Below, piece by piece: positions 1-8,305 of a DNA stretch of 38,648 bases (positions within the stretch are counted from its first letter, which is position 1; each line of letters starts with the position of its first letter). The stretch is from Synergistaceae bacterium UBA5827 (GTDB lineage: Bacteria; Synergistota; Synergistia; Synergistales; 79-D21). The notes beneath the pieces are model-generated. The model had not been told where the DNA came from, did no database searches, and saw only the letters and a list, made by a program, of their open reading frames with translations. The translations under genes and the position numbers were made by a program. The DNA is taken from the NCBI GenBank assembly GCA_002432945.1, contig DJHE01000029.1, forward strand, positions 15,641 to 54,288. Reading direction: 5' to 3'.

Positions 1-368
1 GCTTCGCAAGCCGTAAAAACCGCCTTGCAGGCAGGCAAACCCTTTTTGGGCCCGTAACTGTAGCTGAAAAGGGGGATACCGTTCCTTGCCGCCAATGCCC
101 TGCCGTAAAAGAGATCTCCCCCGAGTTGAAGGACGATATCGGGAAAAGGCTTTTCGGGCCTGGCCAGGTTCTTCCAGAACCCGACAGGATGGACGATTCT
201 GCTGGCGCCCAGGAGAAGAGCGATTCTCGCTTCGGCCCCGCTGGCAAACTGGCACGGGAGAAGGAAAAGATCGACCTCCAGCCCTGCCTTTTTCAACTCC
301 CTCAAAAAAGGCCTTCCCCAACCCCACAGTTCACCAGGACCGTTTACAAGCACCGCTACCCGTTTCAT
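1..368 (-). CDS. LpxB-like / GT-B-type glycosyltransferase, C-terminus outside the window
   Basis: An open frame runs from an ATG at 368 off the left edge, giving about 122 residues and no stop. The start is fixed by a 4-base ATGA overlap with the lpxB stop codon, so the two are probably translationally coupled. The N-terminus reads VAVLVNGPGELWGWGRPF, a Rossmann-like first strand followed by a Gly-rich loop. Further on there is DIVLQLGGDLFYGR, a strand-loop typical of GT-B glycosyltransferases related to lipid A disaccharide synthase. No signal peptide is visible, so it is probably cytoplasmic. Position at the tail of a lipid A operon suggests a sugar-transfer step on LPS. That role is inference, and the catalytic C-terminal half cannot be seen. 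Confidence 0.6.
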   Translation of the reverse strand, partial: MKRVAVLVNGPGELWGWGRPFLRELKKAGLEVDLFLLPCQFASGAEARIALLLGASRIVHPVGFWKNLARPEKPFPDIVLQLGGDLFYGRALAARNGIPLFSYSYGPKKGLPACKAVFTACE

Positions 369-1477
369 GTCCGCCCCAGGGCATCAAGGATACACCGAGC
401 CCAGAAACTTCCTGCTCCCGGTTTTCCCATTCGGGACCGAGCGATTTTCAAACGCTCGTGGAAAATTTTCCTCTTTCGCTCATCAGCCCAGTATTCGTCA
501 AAGTGTTCCATGATTCCCGAAGTCCTTGCCTCTCCCTGGACCAGTTCCGGGTAAAGCCGGCATCCCGCCAGATGGTTGGGGATCGAGATATGCGGAGTTT
601 TCACAAAAAGCTTGAAAGCAACCTCCGAGGACAGGGAAACCCTGTAAAGGACGATCATGAACAGGTCCATCATCATCGCCTCCACTGCAGCCGTCCCGCT
701 GGCTCCGATGACACAGCAGGAATTCCCCATCAGGGTCCGCCCATCCCCCGCATCTGTCCTGAAGCGCGAAAGGGCTTCGCCAAGCCGTTCCCTTTCGCGG
801 GAATCGAGCCCGGGTGCAATGGAGAAAACAGGCTCGAATCCTTTATTCTCAAGGATCCCGGCGGTCTCCTCGAGGACGGGAAGAAGCCTTAGTATCTCAC
901 TGGCACGACTCCCCGGAAGCAGGGCAACCCTGCGGCCGCGGTTTCCAGGCCCCCCCTTCCCTTCAGGATTCGGGAATTCGTCGACGAAAGGATGCCCGGC
1001 CCATTCCGAACGCACCCCACTTGCGGCCAGGAAGTCATTCTCGAAATCAAAGAGGGGAAGGCACAAGTCACAGGTCTCCCTCAGGAAGGCTGTTCTTCCG
1101 CTCCGCCATGCCCAGACCTGCGGGGGAGCCAGGTAGACGATCTTCCCTCCATAGCCCGATTGCCTGAGCTGGCGCAGGAGGGGAATATGGAAATCGGGAC
1201 TGTCCACCACAACAACTGCAACGGGCTTTTCCTCGCAAACGCGGCGACAGATTTCGTGTTTGAGACGCAGCAACCTGGGAATTGACGAAAGGACTTCCCC
1301 GATTCCCATCAATTGGAGTTCTTCGGAGGCCCATTCAACCCTCATGCCGCATTTCCTGCTTTCCCTGCCTCCCATTCCCCAGGAATCGAGGCGAGAGACT
1401 CTCTCCTTCAAGGCCGTCACGAGGGTTGCCGCAAGGTGGTCCCCGGAAGCTTCTCCAGAGCTGACAAGGATTTTCAT
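365..1477 (-). CDS. lpxB: Lipid A disaccharide synthase LpxB
   Basis: The 370-residue product joins UDP-2,3-diacylglucosamine to lipid X to form the lipid A disaccharide at the cytoplasmic face of the inner membrane (GT19 family). Family hallmarks are visible in order: SSGEASGDHLAA at the N-terminus, WGMGG, VVVDSPDFH, PPQVWAWR, EWAGHPFVDE, LLPGSRASEI and, in the C-terminal half, GASGTAAVEAMM followed by VLYRVS. Length is normal for LpxB. The start codon overlaps the lpxI stop (1474-1477), and the stop overlaps the next gene at 365-368, so this is an internal operon gene relying on coupling. No strong Shine-Dalgarno sequence is seen upstream. Confidence 0.96.
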   Translation of the reverse strand: MKILVSSGEASGDHLAATLVTALKERVSRLDSWGMGGRESRKCGMRVEWASEELQLMGIGEVLSSIPRLLRLKHEICRRVCEEKPVAVVVVDSPDFHIPLLRQLRQSGYGGKIVYLAPPQVWAWRSGRTAFLRETCDLCLPLFDFENDFLAASGVRSEWAGHPFVDEFPNPEGKGGPGNRGRRVALLPGSRASEILRLLPVLEETAGILENKGFEPVFSIAPGLDSRERERLGEALSRFRTDAGDGRTLMGNSCCVIGASGTAAVEAMMMDLFMIVLYRVSLSSEVAFKLFVKTPHISIPNHLAGCRLYPELVQGEARTSGIMEHFDEYWADERKRKIFHERLKIARSRMGKPGAGSFWARCILDALGRT

Positions 1478-2298
1478 GCCGAAAATCCCGTTACGGCGAT
1501 GCCGTACTCCAGTGCCAGTTCCGAAAACCTGTCCCGGTCAAGAATGACCGTGCGGCGAGCTTCAACGGCGAGGCATGCCATCCCTGCTCCTGCCATGCAC
1601 TCCAGGGTTTGCGGGCCAACAGTCGGAAGGTCGAAGCGCTCGTCCTGGTCAAAGCGCATCATCTTGACGACAACCCCGCCTGGACCGATACGACCGGCGC
1701 GTCGGATCATCTCGTCGGTTCCTTCCATCGCCTCCACGGCTAAAACGGAACCGCCCCTCACGGCAAGTGCCTGGCCAAAGGAAAGCCGCACGGCTTCCCT
1801 GGCGATTCCAATCCCGCACCGGATATCCTTCCACTCCTCCACGGAAGGTAGCCGGCCGGCTATGGGTCCTTCCGGGGCCAGGTTTTCTGGGATAAGGGAC
1901 CGGTACGAGAGAACTTCCAGCCCCTGCCCCTCGAGGAGTCCCACGATCGAACCCAGCAGTGCATGGTCGTCATGGGCGGGAAGAGAGGAGATCCACTCGA
2001 TGGTTTCCCGGTCCACGTGGCCTCCTCCGTACATCCACCTCTTGGGGACTGAACCCGCAAGGACAAGGCGCCTGGTGCCCATCTCCCTTAATAGCCCGAC
2101 GATGCGCTTGACGGAGATTTCCGGAACTGGAACGACGCGCTCGGCAAAAGATTCCAGGACCGGGCTCGATTCGCAGAGGGACAACACCGCAGCGGGCGTT
2201 CCCTTCAAAAACAAGGCCTTTGCAATGGCAACGGGCAGGAGCCCTTCTCCCGCCAGGATTGCAAGTTCGGACACGGCATTGCACCTTCCTTCGGTCAT
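1474..2298 (-). CDS. lpxI: UDP-2,3-diacylglucosamine pyrophosphatase LpxI (DUF1009)
   Basis: The 274-residue product matches the DUF1009/LpxI family, which hydrolyses UDP-2,3-diacylglucosamine to lipid X and UMP. It stands in for LpxH in bacteria lacking that enzyme. Visible features are the N-terminal LAILAGEGLLP strand-loop, the central RRLVLAGSVPKRWMYGG segment and the C-terminal half with VVVKMMRFDQDERFDLPTVGP. Start is the ATG at 2298, with AAAGG seven bases upstream, overlapping the lptG stop by four bases. It lies directly before lpxB, whose substrate it makes. No lpxH candidate is present in the window. Soluble, no membrane segment. Confidence 0.93.
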   Translation of the reverse strand: MTEGRCNAVSELAILAGEGLLPVAIAKALFLKGTPAAVLSLCESSPVLESFAERVVPVPEISVKRIVGLLREMGTRRLVLAGSVPKRWMYGGGHVDRETIEWISSLPAHDDHALLGSIVGLLEGQGLEVLSYRSLIPENLAPEGPIAGRLPSVEEWKDIRCGIGIAREAVRLSFGQALAVRGGSVLAVEAMEGTDEMIRRAGRIGPGGVVVKMMRFDQDERFDLPTVGPQTLECMAGAGMACLAVEARRTVILDRDRFSELALEYGIAVTGFSA

Positions 2299-3413
2299 CC
2301 GTTGGCCTTTCGGGCCAAAATCGATCCGATGGCCAGGAAACTGAGGTTTGGCAACCAGGCTGAGAGGATGGGGTTCAGGTAGCCTCCCTCGCCAAAGGCC
2401 CGGCTAAAAGACATGACAACGTAATAACCGAATACGACCACGACGCTGAGCCCCAGGCTGACCCCCCGCCCGCCTCTCGGGGAACGGACCCCCATCGAGG
2501 TTCCGAGCAGCCCCAATACAACCGCTGCCCAGGGGATTGCGAGCCGCATGTTGAATATGACCCACATGGGTCGGCTGTCGATCCCTTGTTCTTCCGCCAT
2601 TTTGATATGCCGGTAAAGTTCGACAAGCCCCATCTCCTGGGGCCTTTTGGAAGCCCTGTCCACTTCCTGCGGGGAAAGGGCCAGGGCCAGCCGTTGCTTC
2701 TCGAAGGAAAAGAGGGACTTGACGGTCCCGTCCGGGTGGACCTCGAAGACCTTGCCTTCTTCCAGCCACCATTGCCCTTCGGCAAATCGGCCTTTTTTCG
2801 CAGTGGAAACCCTTGCCAGCCGGTTTTTATCGAAATCCTGGACAAGAACATCCTGCATGGTGCCCGTTGCAGGGTTCAGCTTCGATACGTAAAGGACACG
2901 CCTGAGTTGGGATCCGCTCTCGTCCCTCAGGAAAATATTCTCCCTCAATCCCGGGACAGCTTTACCGGAGACCTCGTACTGCAGGATGTTAATTGCCGCC
3001 TGGTCTGTAAGGGGAACGATCGTTTCACTTAAAAGAAGGGTCAGGAAGGCCACGGCCAGGCTTGCAAGAAGAACCGGCCTGACGATACGCCCGAAATCGA
3101 CCCCCAGTGACCTGAGGGCATTGATCTCTCCGTGCATGGAAAGGGTTCCGAAGCCAAGGAGGGTGGACATGAGGCAAGAAATCGGCAACGTCAGGACAAT
3201 CACGCCGGGTATCTTGTACAAAAAAAGGCGAGACACGGTCCAGAGAGAAACTCCACCCTCGATGATCAGGTTGGCGATCTGGAAAAGCACGTCTCCCGTT
3301 ATCAGGAGCACGGAAAAAATCAGTACCCCGAAAACGAATGGCTGGAGCAGTTCCCCGACGATGAACCGGTCCAGGAGGCCCGGAAGGACACCATCAAACG
3401 CTTTTCGGGGCAT
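2295..3413 (-). CDS. LptF/LptG-family LPS export permease
   Basis: This YjgP/YjgQ-family inner-membrane protein has three hydrophobic helices at the N-terminus (around LLQPFVFGVLIFSVLLIT, IPGVIVLTLPISCLMSTLL and ASLAVAFLTLLLSETIV). A periplasmic beta-jellyroll-like domain follows (roughly residues 130-265), then three C-terminal helices. This is the LptF/LptG layout. These permeases pair with the LptB ATPase to extract LPS toward the outer membrane. Only one copy is seen here, so LptF versus LptG cannot be decided, and a partner may lie elsewhere. Start: the ATG at 3413 has GGAGG five bases upstream. A further ATG at 3425 would add four residues but lacks a ribosome site. The gene overlaps the kdsC end by about 20 bases. 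Confidence 0.88.
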   Translation of the reverse strand: MPRKAFDGVLPGLLDRFIVGELLQPFVFGVLIFSVLLITGDVLFQIANLIIEGGVSLWTVSRLFLYKIPGVIVLTLPISCLMSTLLGFGTLSMHGEINALRSLGVDFGRIVRPVLLASLAVAFLTLLLSETIVPLTDQAAINILQYEVSGKAVPGLRENIFLRDESGSQLRRVLYVSKLNPATGTMQDVLVQDFDKNRLARVSTAKKGRFAEGQWWLEEGKVFEVHPDGTVKSLFSFEKQRLALALSPQEVDRASKRPQEMGLVELYRHIKMAEEQGIDSRPMWVIFNMRLAIPWAAVVLGLLGTSMGVRSPRGGRGVSLGLSVVVVFGYYVVMSFSRAFGEGGYLNPILSAWLPNLSFLAIGSILARKANG

Positions 3414-3891
3414 GGGAACCTCCATTCAGGGTACGAATGCGGTCCGCAACATCCCGTATCGCCCCATACCCTCCTGAAGACGGAGTAATCCAGTCCGCAA
3501 AGGCTTTGACGTCCAACCTCGCATTCCTCACCGCAACCCCCAGGCCGCTCCAGCGAATGCATTCGATATCGTTGATATCGTCGCCAACGAAGCAGACCTC
3601 TTCAGGGAGAAAACCCCGGGAACGACAAAGATCCTCAAGAGCTGGAAGCTTCTCGCCGACTCCGTTGACCACGGCATGAATGCCGAGTTCCAGGGCTCGT
3701 CTCGCGGTAGCATCCGAATGGCGGCCACTGATAAGCGCAACCTCGACCCCATCTTTTTGGAGCCGGACGATGCCCATGCCGTCCTGGATATCGAAACGTT
3801 TCCACTCCCCCCCAATCCCGTCGAGGGCAACTCCCCCGTCTGTCAGGGTACCGTCCACGTCCAGGACAAGCAGTTTAATCAGTGGAATCAA
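3394..3891 (-). CDS. kdsC: 3-deoxy-D-manno-octulosonate 8-phosphate phosphatase KdsC (HAD family)
   Basis: The 165-residue product is a compact HAD phosphatase without a large cap. It shows LDVDGTLTDGG (nucleophile Asp11, acid/base Asp13), LISGRHSDAT and GDDINDIECI, the Mg-binding motif. KdsC removes phosphate from KDO-8-P to release KDO for the LPS inner core, which fits a lipid A operon. It overlaps lpxA by 17 bases. The start is unusual: the first in-frame codon here is TTG at 3891, with GGAGG directly abutting it and therefore badly spaced. The true start could be a few codons later at a non-ATG codon. The downstream end overlaps the LptF/G start. Confidence 0.92.
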   Translation of the reverse strand: MIPLIKLLVLDVDGTLTDGGVALDGIGGEWKRFDIQDGMGIVRLQKDGVEVALISGRHSDATARRALELGIHAVVNGVGEKLPALEDLCRSRGFLPEEVCFVGDDINDIECIRWSGLGVAVRNARLDVKAFADWITPSSGGYGAIRDVADRIRTLNGGSHAPKSV

Positions 3892-4693
3892 CCTCCCGCA
3901 TCGTTTTCGGCCAGGGAGTCAGTCCCCGATGCGATTCCTTCGCAAAATCAAGAATGATGCCCAGGGTAGGTTCCGGTGTTTCCGCAAGCCGGTCCTCCAG
4001 GGCAGCCATCGCCTCCCTAAGGGGCAGGTTCGCATGATACAGGCCCTTGTAGAACGCCTTGATCGATTTTCGGGCTTCCGCATCGAAACCATTCCTGCGG
4101 AGGCCGACCTTGTTCAGCCCGAAAAGGCGGGCAGGCCTGCCGTCGGCCATGACGTAGGGGGGGACATCCTTGACGATCTTGGAAAGTCCTCCAATCATGC
4201 AGAAGGGACCGATCCGGACGAACTGGTGAACGCCGGCCATCCCGCCCAGGACCGTCTTTTCCCCGACGTGGACGTGCCCGGCAAGTCCCACCTTGTTGGC
4301 CAGGATGACGTCATTCGAGACGAAGACGTTATGCCCGACGTGCGATCCCTCCATGAGGTAGCAGTTCGCCCCAATCACCGTTTCCTTGCCCTCTCCGGTG
4401 GCACGATGGATCGTGACGTTTTCCCTCAAGGTTACGCCGTTGCCGATTCGGACCCATGTTTCTTCACCCTTGAAGCCGAAATCCTGTGGCTCGCCGCCCA
4501 GGGTCACGTTCTCGAACAAGGTGCAATTTTCTCCGACCCTCACGAATCTCTTAATGCTCACGAAGGATTTCAGGACAGTGTTCGCCCCAATCTCCACGCT
4601 CTCGTCCACCAGGCAGTACGGTCCTATCCGGACGCCATCCGAAAGCACGGCTTTCTTGGAAACAATGGCAGTCGGGTGGATTTCCACGCTCAT
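3875..4693 (-). CDS. lpxA: UDP-N-acetylglucosamine O-acyltransferase LpxA
   Basis: This 272-residue left-handed beta-helix enzyme catalyses the first lipid A step, 3-O-acylation of UDP-GlcNAc from hydroxyacyl-ACP. Hexapeptide repeats fill residues 1 to about 190 (IHPTAIVS, VRIGPYC, VEIGANT and others). The catalytic His is His121 in SHVGHNVFV. The signature GGEPQDFGFKGE and the HQFVRIGPFCMIGG segment distinguish LpxA from LpxD. A helical C-terminus follows. Start ATG 4693 has GGAGG seven bases upstream and overlaps the fabZ stop by four bases. Cytoplasmic. Confidence 0.97.
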   Translation of the reverse strand: MSVEIHPTAIVSKKAVLSDGVRIGPYCLVDESVEIGANTVLKSFVSIKRFVRVGENCTLFENVTLGGEPQDFGFKGEETWVRIGNGVTLRENVTIHRATGEGKETVIGANCYLMEGSHVGHNVFVSNDVILANKVGLAGHVHVGEKTVLGGMAGVHQFVRIGPFCMIGGLSKIVKDVPPYVMADGRPARLFGLNKVGLRRNGFDAEARKSIKAFYKGLYHANLPLREAMAALEDRLAETPEPTLGIILDFAKESHRGLTPWPKTMREVDSTD

Positions 4694-5139
4694 TCTTTTT
4701 CCTCCCCCCGCAGGGTTCGGGTTACCAGGAAACCAAACACGCCTTCTGCCGCCAGTTCCCCGTCCACCCGGGCCACGGCCTTCACCTTGCCCATCCGCCC
4801 GCGGAGCCTCAGCATTTCCGCTTCCGTCACCAGCTGGTCACCCGGCCGAACCGGCCTGCGGAACTTCACGTCCTCCATGCTTGTCAAAATCAAAAGCTGG
4901 TCCTCTCCCGTCCCTGGCCTGGATGCGATCATCATCCCCGCCACCTGCCCCATCGATTCCAGCACAAGGACACCCGGCATGACCGGCTCGCCCGGGAAAT
5001 GTCCCTGGAAGAAAGGCTCGTTGATCGTGACGTTTTTAATCCCTACGACATGGTTTTCGCTTAACTCCAGGATGCGGTCGACCAAGAGGAAGGGGTAACG
5101 GTGGGGCAGATGCTTCATGATTTCGTGGATATCGAACAT
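4690..5139 (-). CDS. fabZ: 3-hydroxyacyl-ACP dehydratase FabZ
   Basis: The 149-residue hotdog-fold dehydratase dehydrates 3-hydroxyacyl-ACP in fatty acid elongation. It thereby competes with LpxA and LpxD for the same hydroxyacyl-ACP pool, which explains its usual place in lpx operons. Visible motifs are HLPHRYPFLLVDR near the N-terminus, then GHFPGEPVMPGVL with the catalytic His47 and Glu61 of LVLESMGQ. Start ATG 5139 has GGAGG seven bases upstream and lies inside the 3' end of lpxC (25-base overlap). Length is typical. Confidence 0.96.
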   Translation of the reverse strand: MFDIHEIMKHLPHRYPFLLVDRILELSENHVVGIKNVTINEPFFQGHFPGEPVMPGVLVLESMGQVAGMMIASRPGTGEDQLLILTSMEDVKFRRPVRPGDQLVTEAEMLRLRGRMGKVKAVARVDGELAAEGVFGFLVTRTLRGEEKE

Positions 5140-5996
5140 GCCGGATCCTCCTTCGCTTTGTTTTGCTTCTCCAGGTTTTGCGCGATACGCCTCAGGCGGG
5201 AAACGAGGGAAAGGTGAATCCCGTGTCCACTTCGAAAGGCCACAACGTGGCCGACAAGAGGGCGCCCGAGGAGAGCCAGGTCTCCGATAAGGTCCAGGAC
5301 CTTATGACGTACGCATCCGTCGGGAAAGGAAAGAGCCGCAGGATTGAGGGGACCCTCTTTCCCGACGACAAGCGTGTTTTGGAAACTGCCTCCTTTTCCA
5401 AGCCCGGCCGCACGCAAATCTTCGAGTTCCGATTCGAGGCAGAAAGTCCTGGCTTCTGCAATTTCATCCAAAAAGGCGGCGGTGTCCAGCCGTTCTGCGC
5501 AGAAAGCCTGTGTCCCGATCCAGGTTCCCGGGTAATCGATGACGCAAGAAACGCCGAAAGTCTCGGATGGAAAGACGGCCAAGGCACGCCCCTGGCGAGG
5601 GTCTCTCACAGATATGGGCGACTGGATTCGAAGTGGGTCGACCCCGGCAAGCTTCTCCGTTTCCGGGAACAAGGCCAATTCCCGCGCAAACGCCGACGCA
5701 CTGCCGTCCATTGCCGGGATTTCAATACCCTCAACACGGATCTCGGCACTCCAGCACCCGACACCAGCCAGTGCAGAAAGAAGGTGCTCAACTGTCCTAA
5801 TGGTTATCCCATTCGGGAAAGAAAGCGAGGACCCCCGGCCATCCCCTTCGGGAATCGCCTCTTCCACGAGGAAGGATTGATCCCCGGCGAAAAGGAAACG
5901 GATACCCGGCCTGGTCGACGCTGTCACCTCGACAGCGCAACGACTCCCCGTGTGCAGTCCAAGCCCTTCCAACCGGAACCGCATGCATTCGCTCAT
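5115..5996 (-). CDS. lpxC: UDP-3-O-acyl-N-acetylglucosamine deacetylase LpxC
   Basis: This zinc amidase of 293 residues carries out the committed lipid A step. The first domain has GLGLHTG and TVEHLLSALAG, with zinc ligand His71. The second contains AEARTF and LGKGGSFQNTLVV. The metal site is completed by RHKVLDLIGDLALLG (His231, Asp235), and GHGIH contains the catalytic His258. Start ATG 5996 has AAGG seven bases upstream and overlaps the lpxD stop by four bases. In many Proteobacteria lpxC sits in the cell-division cluster. Here it lies between lpxD and fabZ, so all early lipid A steps are in one operon. Confidence 0.97.
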   Translation of the reverse strand: MSECMRFRLEGLGLHTGSRCAVEVTASTRPGIRFLFAGDQSFLVEEAIPEGDGRGSSLSFPNGITIRTVEHLLSALAGVGCWSAEIRVEGIEIPAMDGSASAFARELALFPETEKLAGVDPLRIQSPISVRDPRQGRALAVFPSETFGVSCVIDYPGTWIGTQAFCAERLDTAAFLDEIAEARTFCLESELEDLRAAGLGKGGSFQNTLVVGKEGPLNPAALSFPDGCVRHKVLDLIGDLALLGRPLVGHVVAFRSGHGIHLSLVSRLRRIAQNLEKQNKAKEDPACSISTKS

Positions 5997-7024
5997 CGGT
6001 CATCCTTGCTCTCTTCAAGGATCTTCAACCGGGCTTCCATTGCCCTGACCCTTTCCGCCAAGTCCGGCAGACGGCGAAGAAGAACCTGTGCCTTCATGTC
6101 CTCCCTGTGGTCACGAGCCGGAAAACCCGAAACGATAGCCCCTGGGGGGACATCCTTGGTCGCCCCGGCGCAACCCGTCAGGATGGCACTATCCCCGACA
6201 TGGACGTGATCTGCGGTTCCACTCCGTGCAGCCATCGTCACCCTGTTCCCGAGGGAAGAGCTTCCCGCCATGCCCGTGTACGCCACGAGAAGGCAATCGT
6301 TTCCCGTTATTGCATTATGCCCCACGTGGACATGGTCATCGGCCTTGGTGCGCTTTCCGATTCGTGTTTCGCCGACCGTGGCCCTGTCAACCGTGGAACA
6401 GGCCCCGATCTCCACCTCGTCTTCCAGGACAACTCGTCCGACCTGGGGCACCTTGGCGGGAACCCCTTCGCGATCACGGTCGAAACCAAATCCGTCGCAG
6501 CCCAGCACGGCCCCGGCATGAATAAGGCAATCTTTTCCTATTACCGTCCTATCCATCACGACCACCATCGGCTCGAGGACACTCCCCTCCCCGACCCGTA
6601 CGTCACGCCCGATGAACACCTGCGAACGAAGGATGACGCCTTTTTCAATCACGGCACCTTCCTCAACGACGCAGAGGGGGCCGATGTAAGACTCCGCATG
6701 CAGCTCTGCCTTTGGCGAAACAACGGCCGTTTCGTCAATTCCGGGTGAAGGCTTAAAAGGCGTTGCAAAAAGGTCCAAAAGCATCCTGAAGGCTGCTTTC
6801 GGGTCTTCCAGCTCGATGCCATCCCGGCCGTCTTCCGCCGAGCCTGGAGGGACCACCACGGGTATTGTTTCCGGGACAGAGGATAGGACCTTCCTGTCCC
6901 AAGCCACAACAAGGAAATTCTCCTGAGGGGTGGCGGGCGAAGCAATCCCGTATATTTTTCTTTTCCCGTTTCCCCTCAGTTGCCCCCCCAGTTTTTCCGC
7001 AAGGGTTCCAAGTTCCCATTCCAT
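5993..7024 (-). CDS. lpxD: UDP-3-O-(3-hydroxyacyl)glucosamine N-acyltransferase LpxD
   Basis: The 343-residue product acylates UDP-3-O-acylglucosamine at N2, the third lipid A step. An N-terminal nucleotide-binding domain (about 1-100) precedes hexapeptide repeats (ELHAESYIGPLCVVEEGAVI and on). HVGHNAI holds the catalytic His. The segment CAGATKDVPPGAIVSGFPARD, then a helical end rich in Leu and Arg, matches the LpxD trimer C-terminus. The frame stays open upstream to 7225, but the ATG at 7024 starts the family domain (MEWELGTLAEKLGG) and follows a GGAAGGGGG tract. The upstream extension would lie inside the neighbouring gene and has no family character. Confidence 0.95.
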   Translation of the reverse strand: MEWELGTLAEKLGGQLRGNGKRKIYGIASPATPQENFLVVAWDRKVLSSVPETIPVVVPPGSAEDGRDGIELEDPKAAFRMLLDLFATPFKPSPGIDETAVVSPKAELHAESYIGPLCVVEEGAVIEKGVILRSQVFIGRDVRVGEGSVLEPMVVVMDRTVIGKDCLIHAGAVLGCDGFGFDRDREGVPAKVPQVGRVVLEDEVEIGACSTVDRATVGETRIGKRTKADDHVHVGHNAITGNDCLLVAYTGMAGSSSLGNRVTMAARSGTADHVHVGDSAILTGCAGATKDVPPGAIVSGFPARDHREDMKAQVLLRRLPDLAERVRAMEARLKILEESKDDR

Positions 7025-7047
7025 GCTCCGTTCCCCCTTCCGGGAGG

Positions 7048-8289
7048 TTAAAGGTTGCCAACCAGCCTGACGCTGGAAGAGTTTTCGTCCCTGTCGTCGT
7101 AATGGAGCTCGATCGAGAGGTTTTCGTTCAGGCGATACCCGATCCCCAGATTTACGCTCCCCTCTTCCGAGCCCCGGATCCAGGCGTAAGGAGAACGAAC
7201 CGGTCCATCGAACCAGGCTCGCCACCAGGTCTCCTCATCGGGCCAGGACCTCTCAACGCCTACCCATATCCTGTCCCATGGGGACCACCGGAAACCCAGC
7301 CTGGTTTCCAGGTCCCAATCGTTCAGGTAAAAGAGAGCTTCGCCGTAAAGCTCGACATCCCAGTGAGGAAACAACTGGGCTTTGCGGCCAAGATGAACCC
7401 CCGCCTCGGGGTAGCGATCGGAAGTTCCTGCGTATCCAGCCACCCATGCCCAGATGGTGTACCTGCGGCTTTCCAGCCTTACCGCAAGGTCCGTAACCGG
7501 TTGGGGTTTCATTTGGACCTTCACGTTCATCTTCAGGTTTTCCACACGGGACTGTTCTCCCAGAAAACCTGCAGTCCATTCGACAACCTGCTTTTCATGC
7601 CTGGCTACCCATGCTACTGGAAGGCCGATGAGGGGAGAAAGTCCTTTCAACAGGTCTTCCTTCATGTCCGAGTGAAGCAGGGTCGGAAGCGATGTAGAAC
7701 TGACCCGCGGCGTGACGGCAAGGATAACGGGCTGTTCCGGGGAGAGGCTGACCTTCAGGATTGACCGCTCTTGCTCGAGCCTGACAATAAGGCTTCCCCG
7801 CCAACCCGGCAGGTTTTCCTTAAGGATTTCCGCGATTTCAATGCGCAACACCGCATCGGCCCAGTTCAGGGCTTCAAGAGGAAGGCCCGCAACCAGGTCT
7901 CCTATCCTCCTGCGGGCCAGTTGCCAATCCGAGTCCATCCAATCCGAAAGAGGACTGGGAAGGGAAGGGACTCCCCCTTCGACCTCCCATGCTGCCCCCC
8001 TTTCCGGCTTGAGGACCAGGTGGAGGTCAGGCCCCTCCATTTCGGCCAAACCGACGGAGTAGCCTTCAAACAGGCGGGCTGCAACCAGCTTGACGACCGC
8101 AAGCCGGGTTGCTTCCTCCTGGCGCGGATCCAGCTCACCCCATACCGCTGCCATGCTTCGCGTCGCGGCTGTTTCAAGCCAGGGAGGCACTCCTTCGACC
8201 TTCACACCCGCCAGTGCAGGCGAGGAGATCCACAGAATCAGGGCTGCGGCCACAAGTACCTTGACCGCAGCCCTGAAAAAGCCGGACAA
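7048..8289 (-). CDS. Unrecognised secreted, outer-membrane-type beta protein downstream of bamA
   Basis: The product of about 413 residues begins with a clear signal peptide (basic start, long hydrophobic stretch, SSPALA cleavage site). I do not recognise the family. The middle is mixed helix/strand. The last 130 residues alternate hydrophobic and polar residues and are rich in Trp and Tyr (WDVELYGEALFYLND, VNLGIGYRLNENLSIELHY), as in outer-membrane beta strands. Start choice: the TTG at 8289 lies just after the bamA stop with AGAGG ten bases upstream and gives a compact signal peptide. ATGs at 8346 or further up overlap bamA and give a long n-region. It occupies the slot where skp/ompH usually lies between bamA and lpxD, but the sequence is not Skp-like. 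A role in envelope assembly is inference. Confidence 0.75.
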   Translation of the reverse strand: MSGFFRAAVKVLVAAALILWISSPALAGVKVEGVPPWLETAATRSMAAVWGELDPRQEEATRLAVVKLVAARLFEGYSVGLAEMEGPDLHLVLKPERGAAWEVEGGVPSLPSPLSDWMDSDWQLARRRIGDLVAGLPLEALNWADAVLRIEIAEILKENLPGWRGSLIVRLEQERSILKVSLSPEQPVILAVTPRVSSTSLPTLLHSDMKEDLLKGLSPLIGLPVAWVARHEKQVVEWTAGFLGEQSRVENLKMNVKVQMKPQPVTDLAVRLESRRYTIWAWVAGYAGTSDRYPEAGVHLGRKAQLFPHWDVELYGEALFYLNDWDLETRLGFRWSPWDRIWVGVERSWPDEETWWRAWFDGPVRSPYAWIRGSEEGSVNLGIGYRLNENLSIELHYDDRDENSSSVRLVGNL

Positions 8290-8305
8290 TCTCGATAAGA
8301 CCTCT

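Noticed and set aside
86..5098. Several long plus-strand open frames opposite the lpx genes
   Set aside because: They are antisense shadows of high-GC coding sequence, rich in Arg/Pro/Ser, with no domain character.
7025..7225. Possible 67-residue N-terminal extension of LpxD
   Set aside because: It lies inside the neighbouring gene in another frame, has no resemblance to LpxD, and a good ribosome site supports the ATG at 7024.
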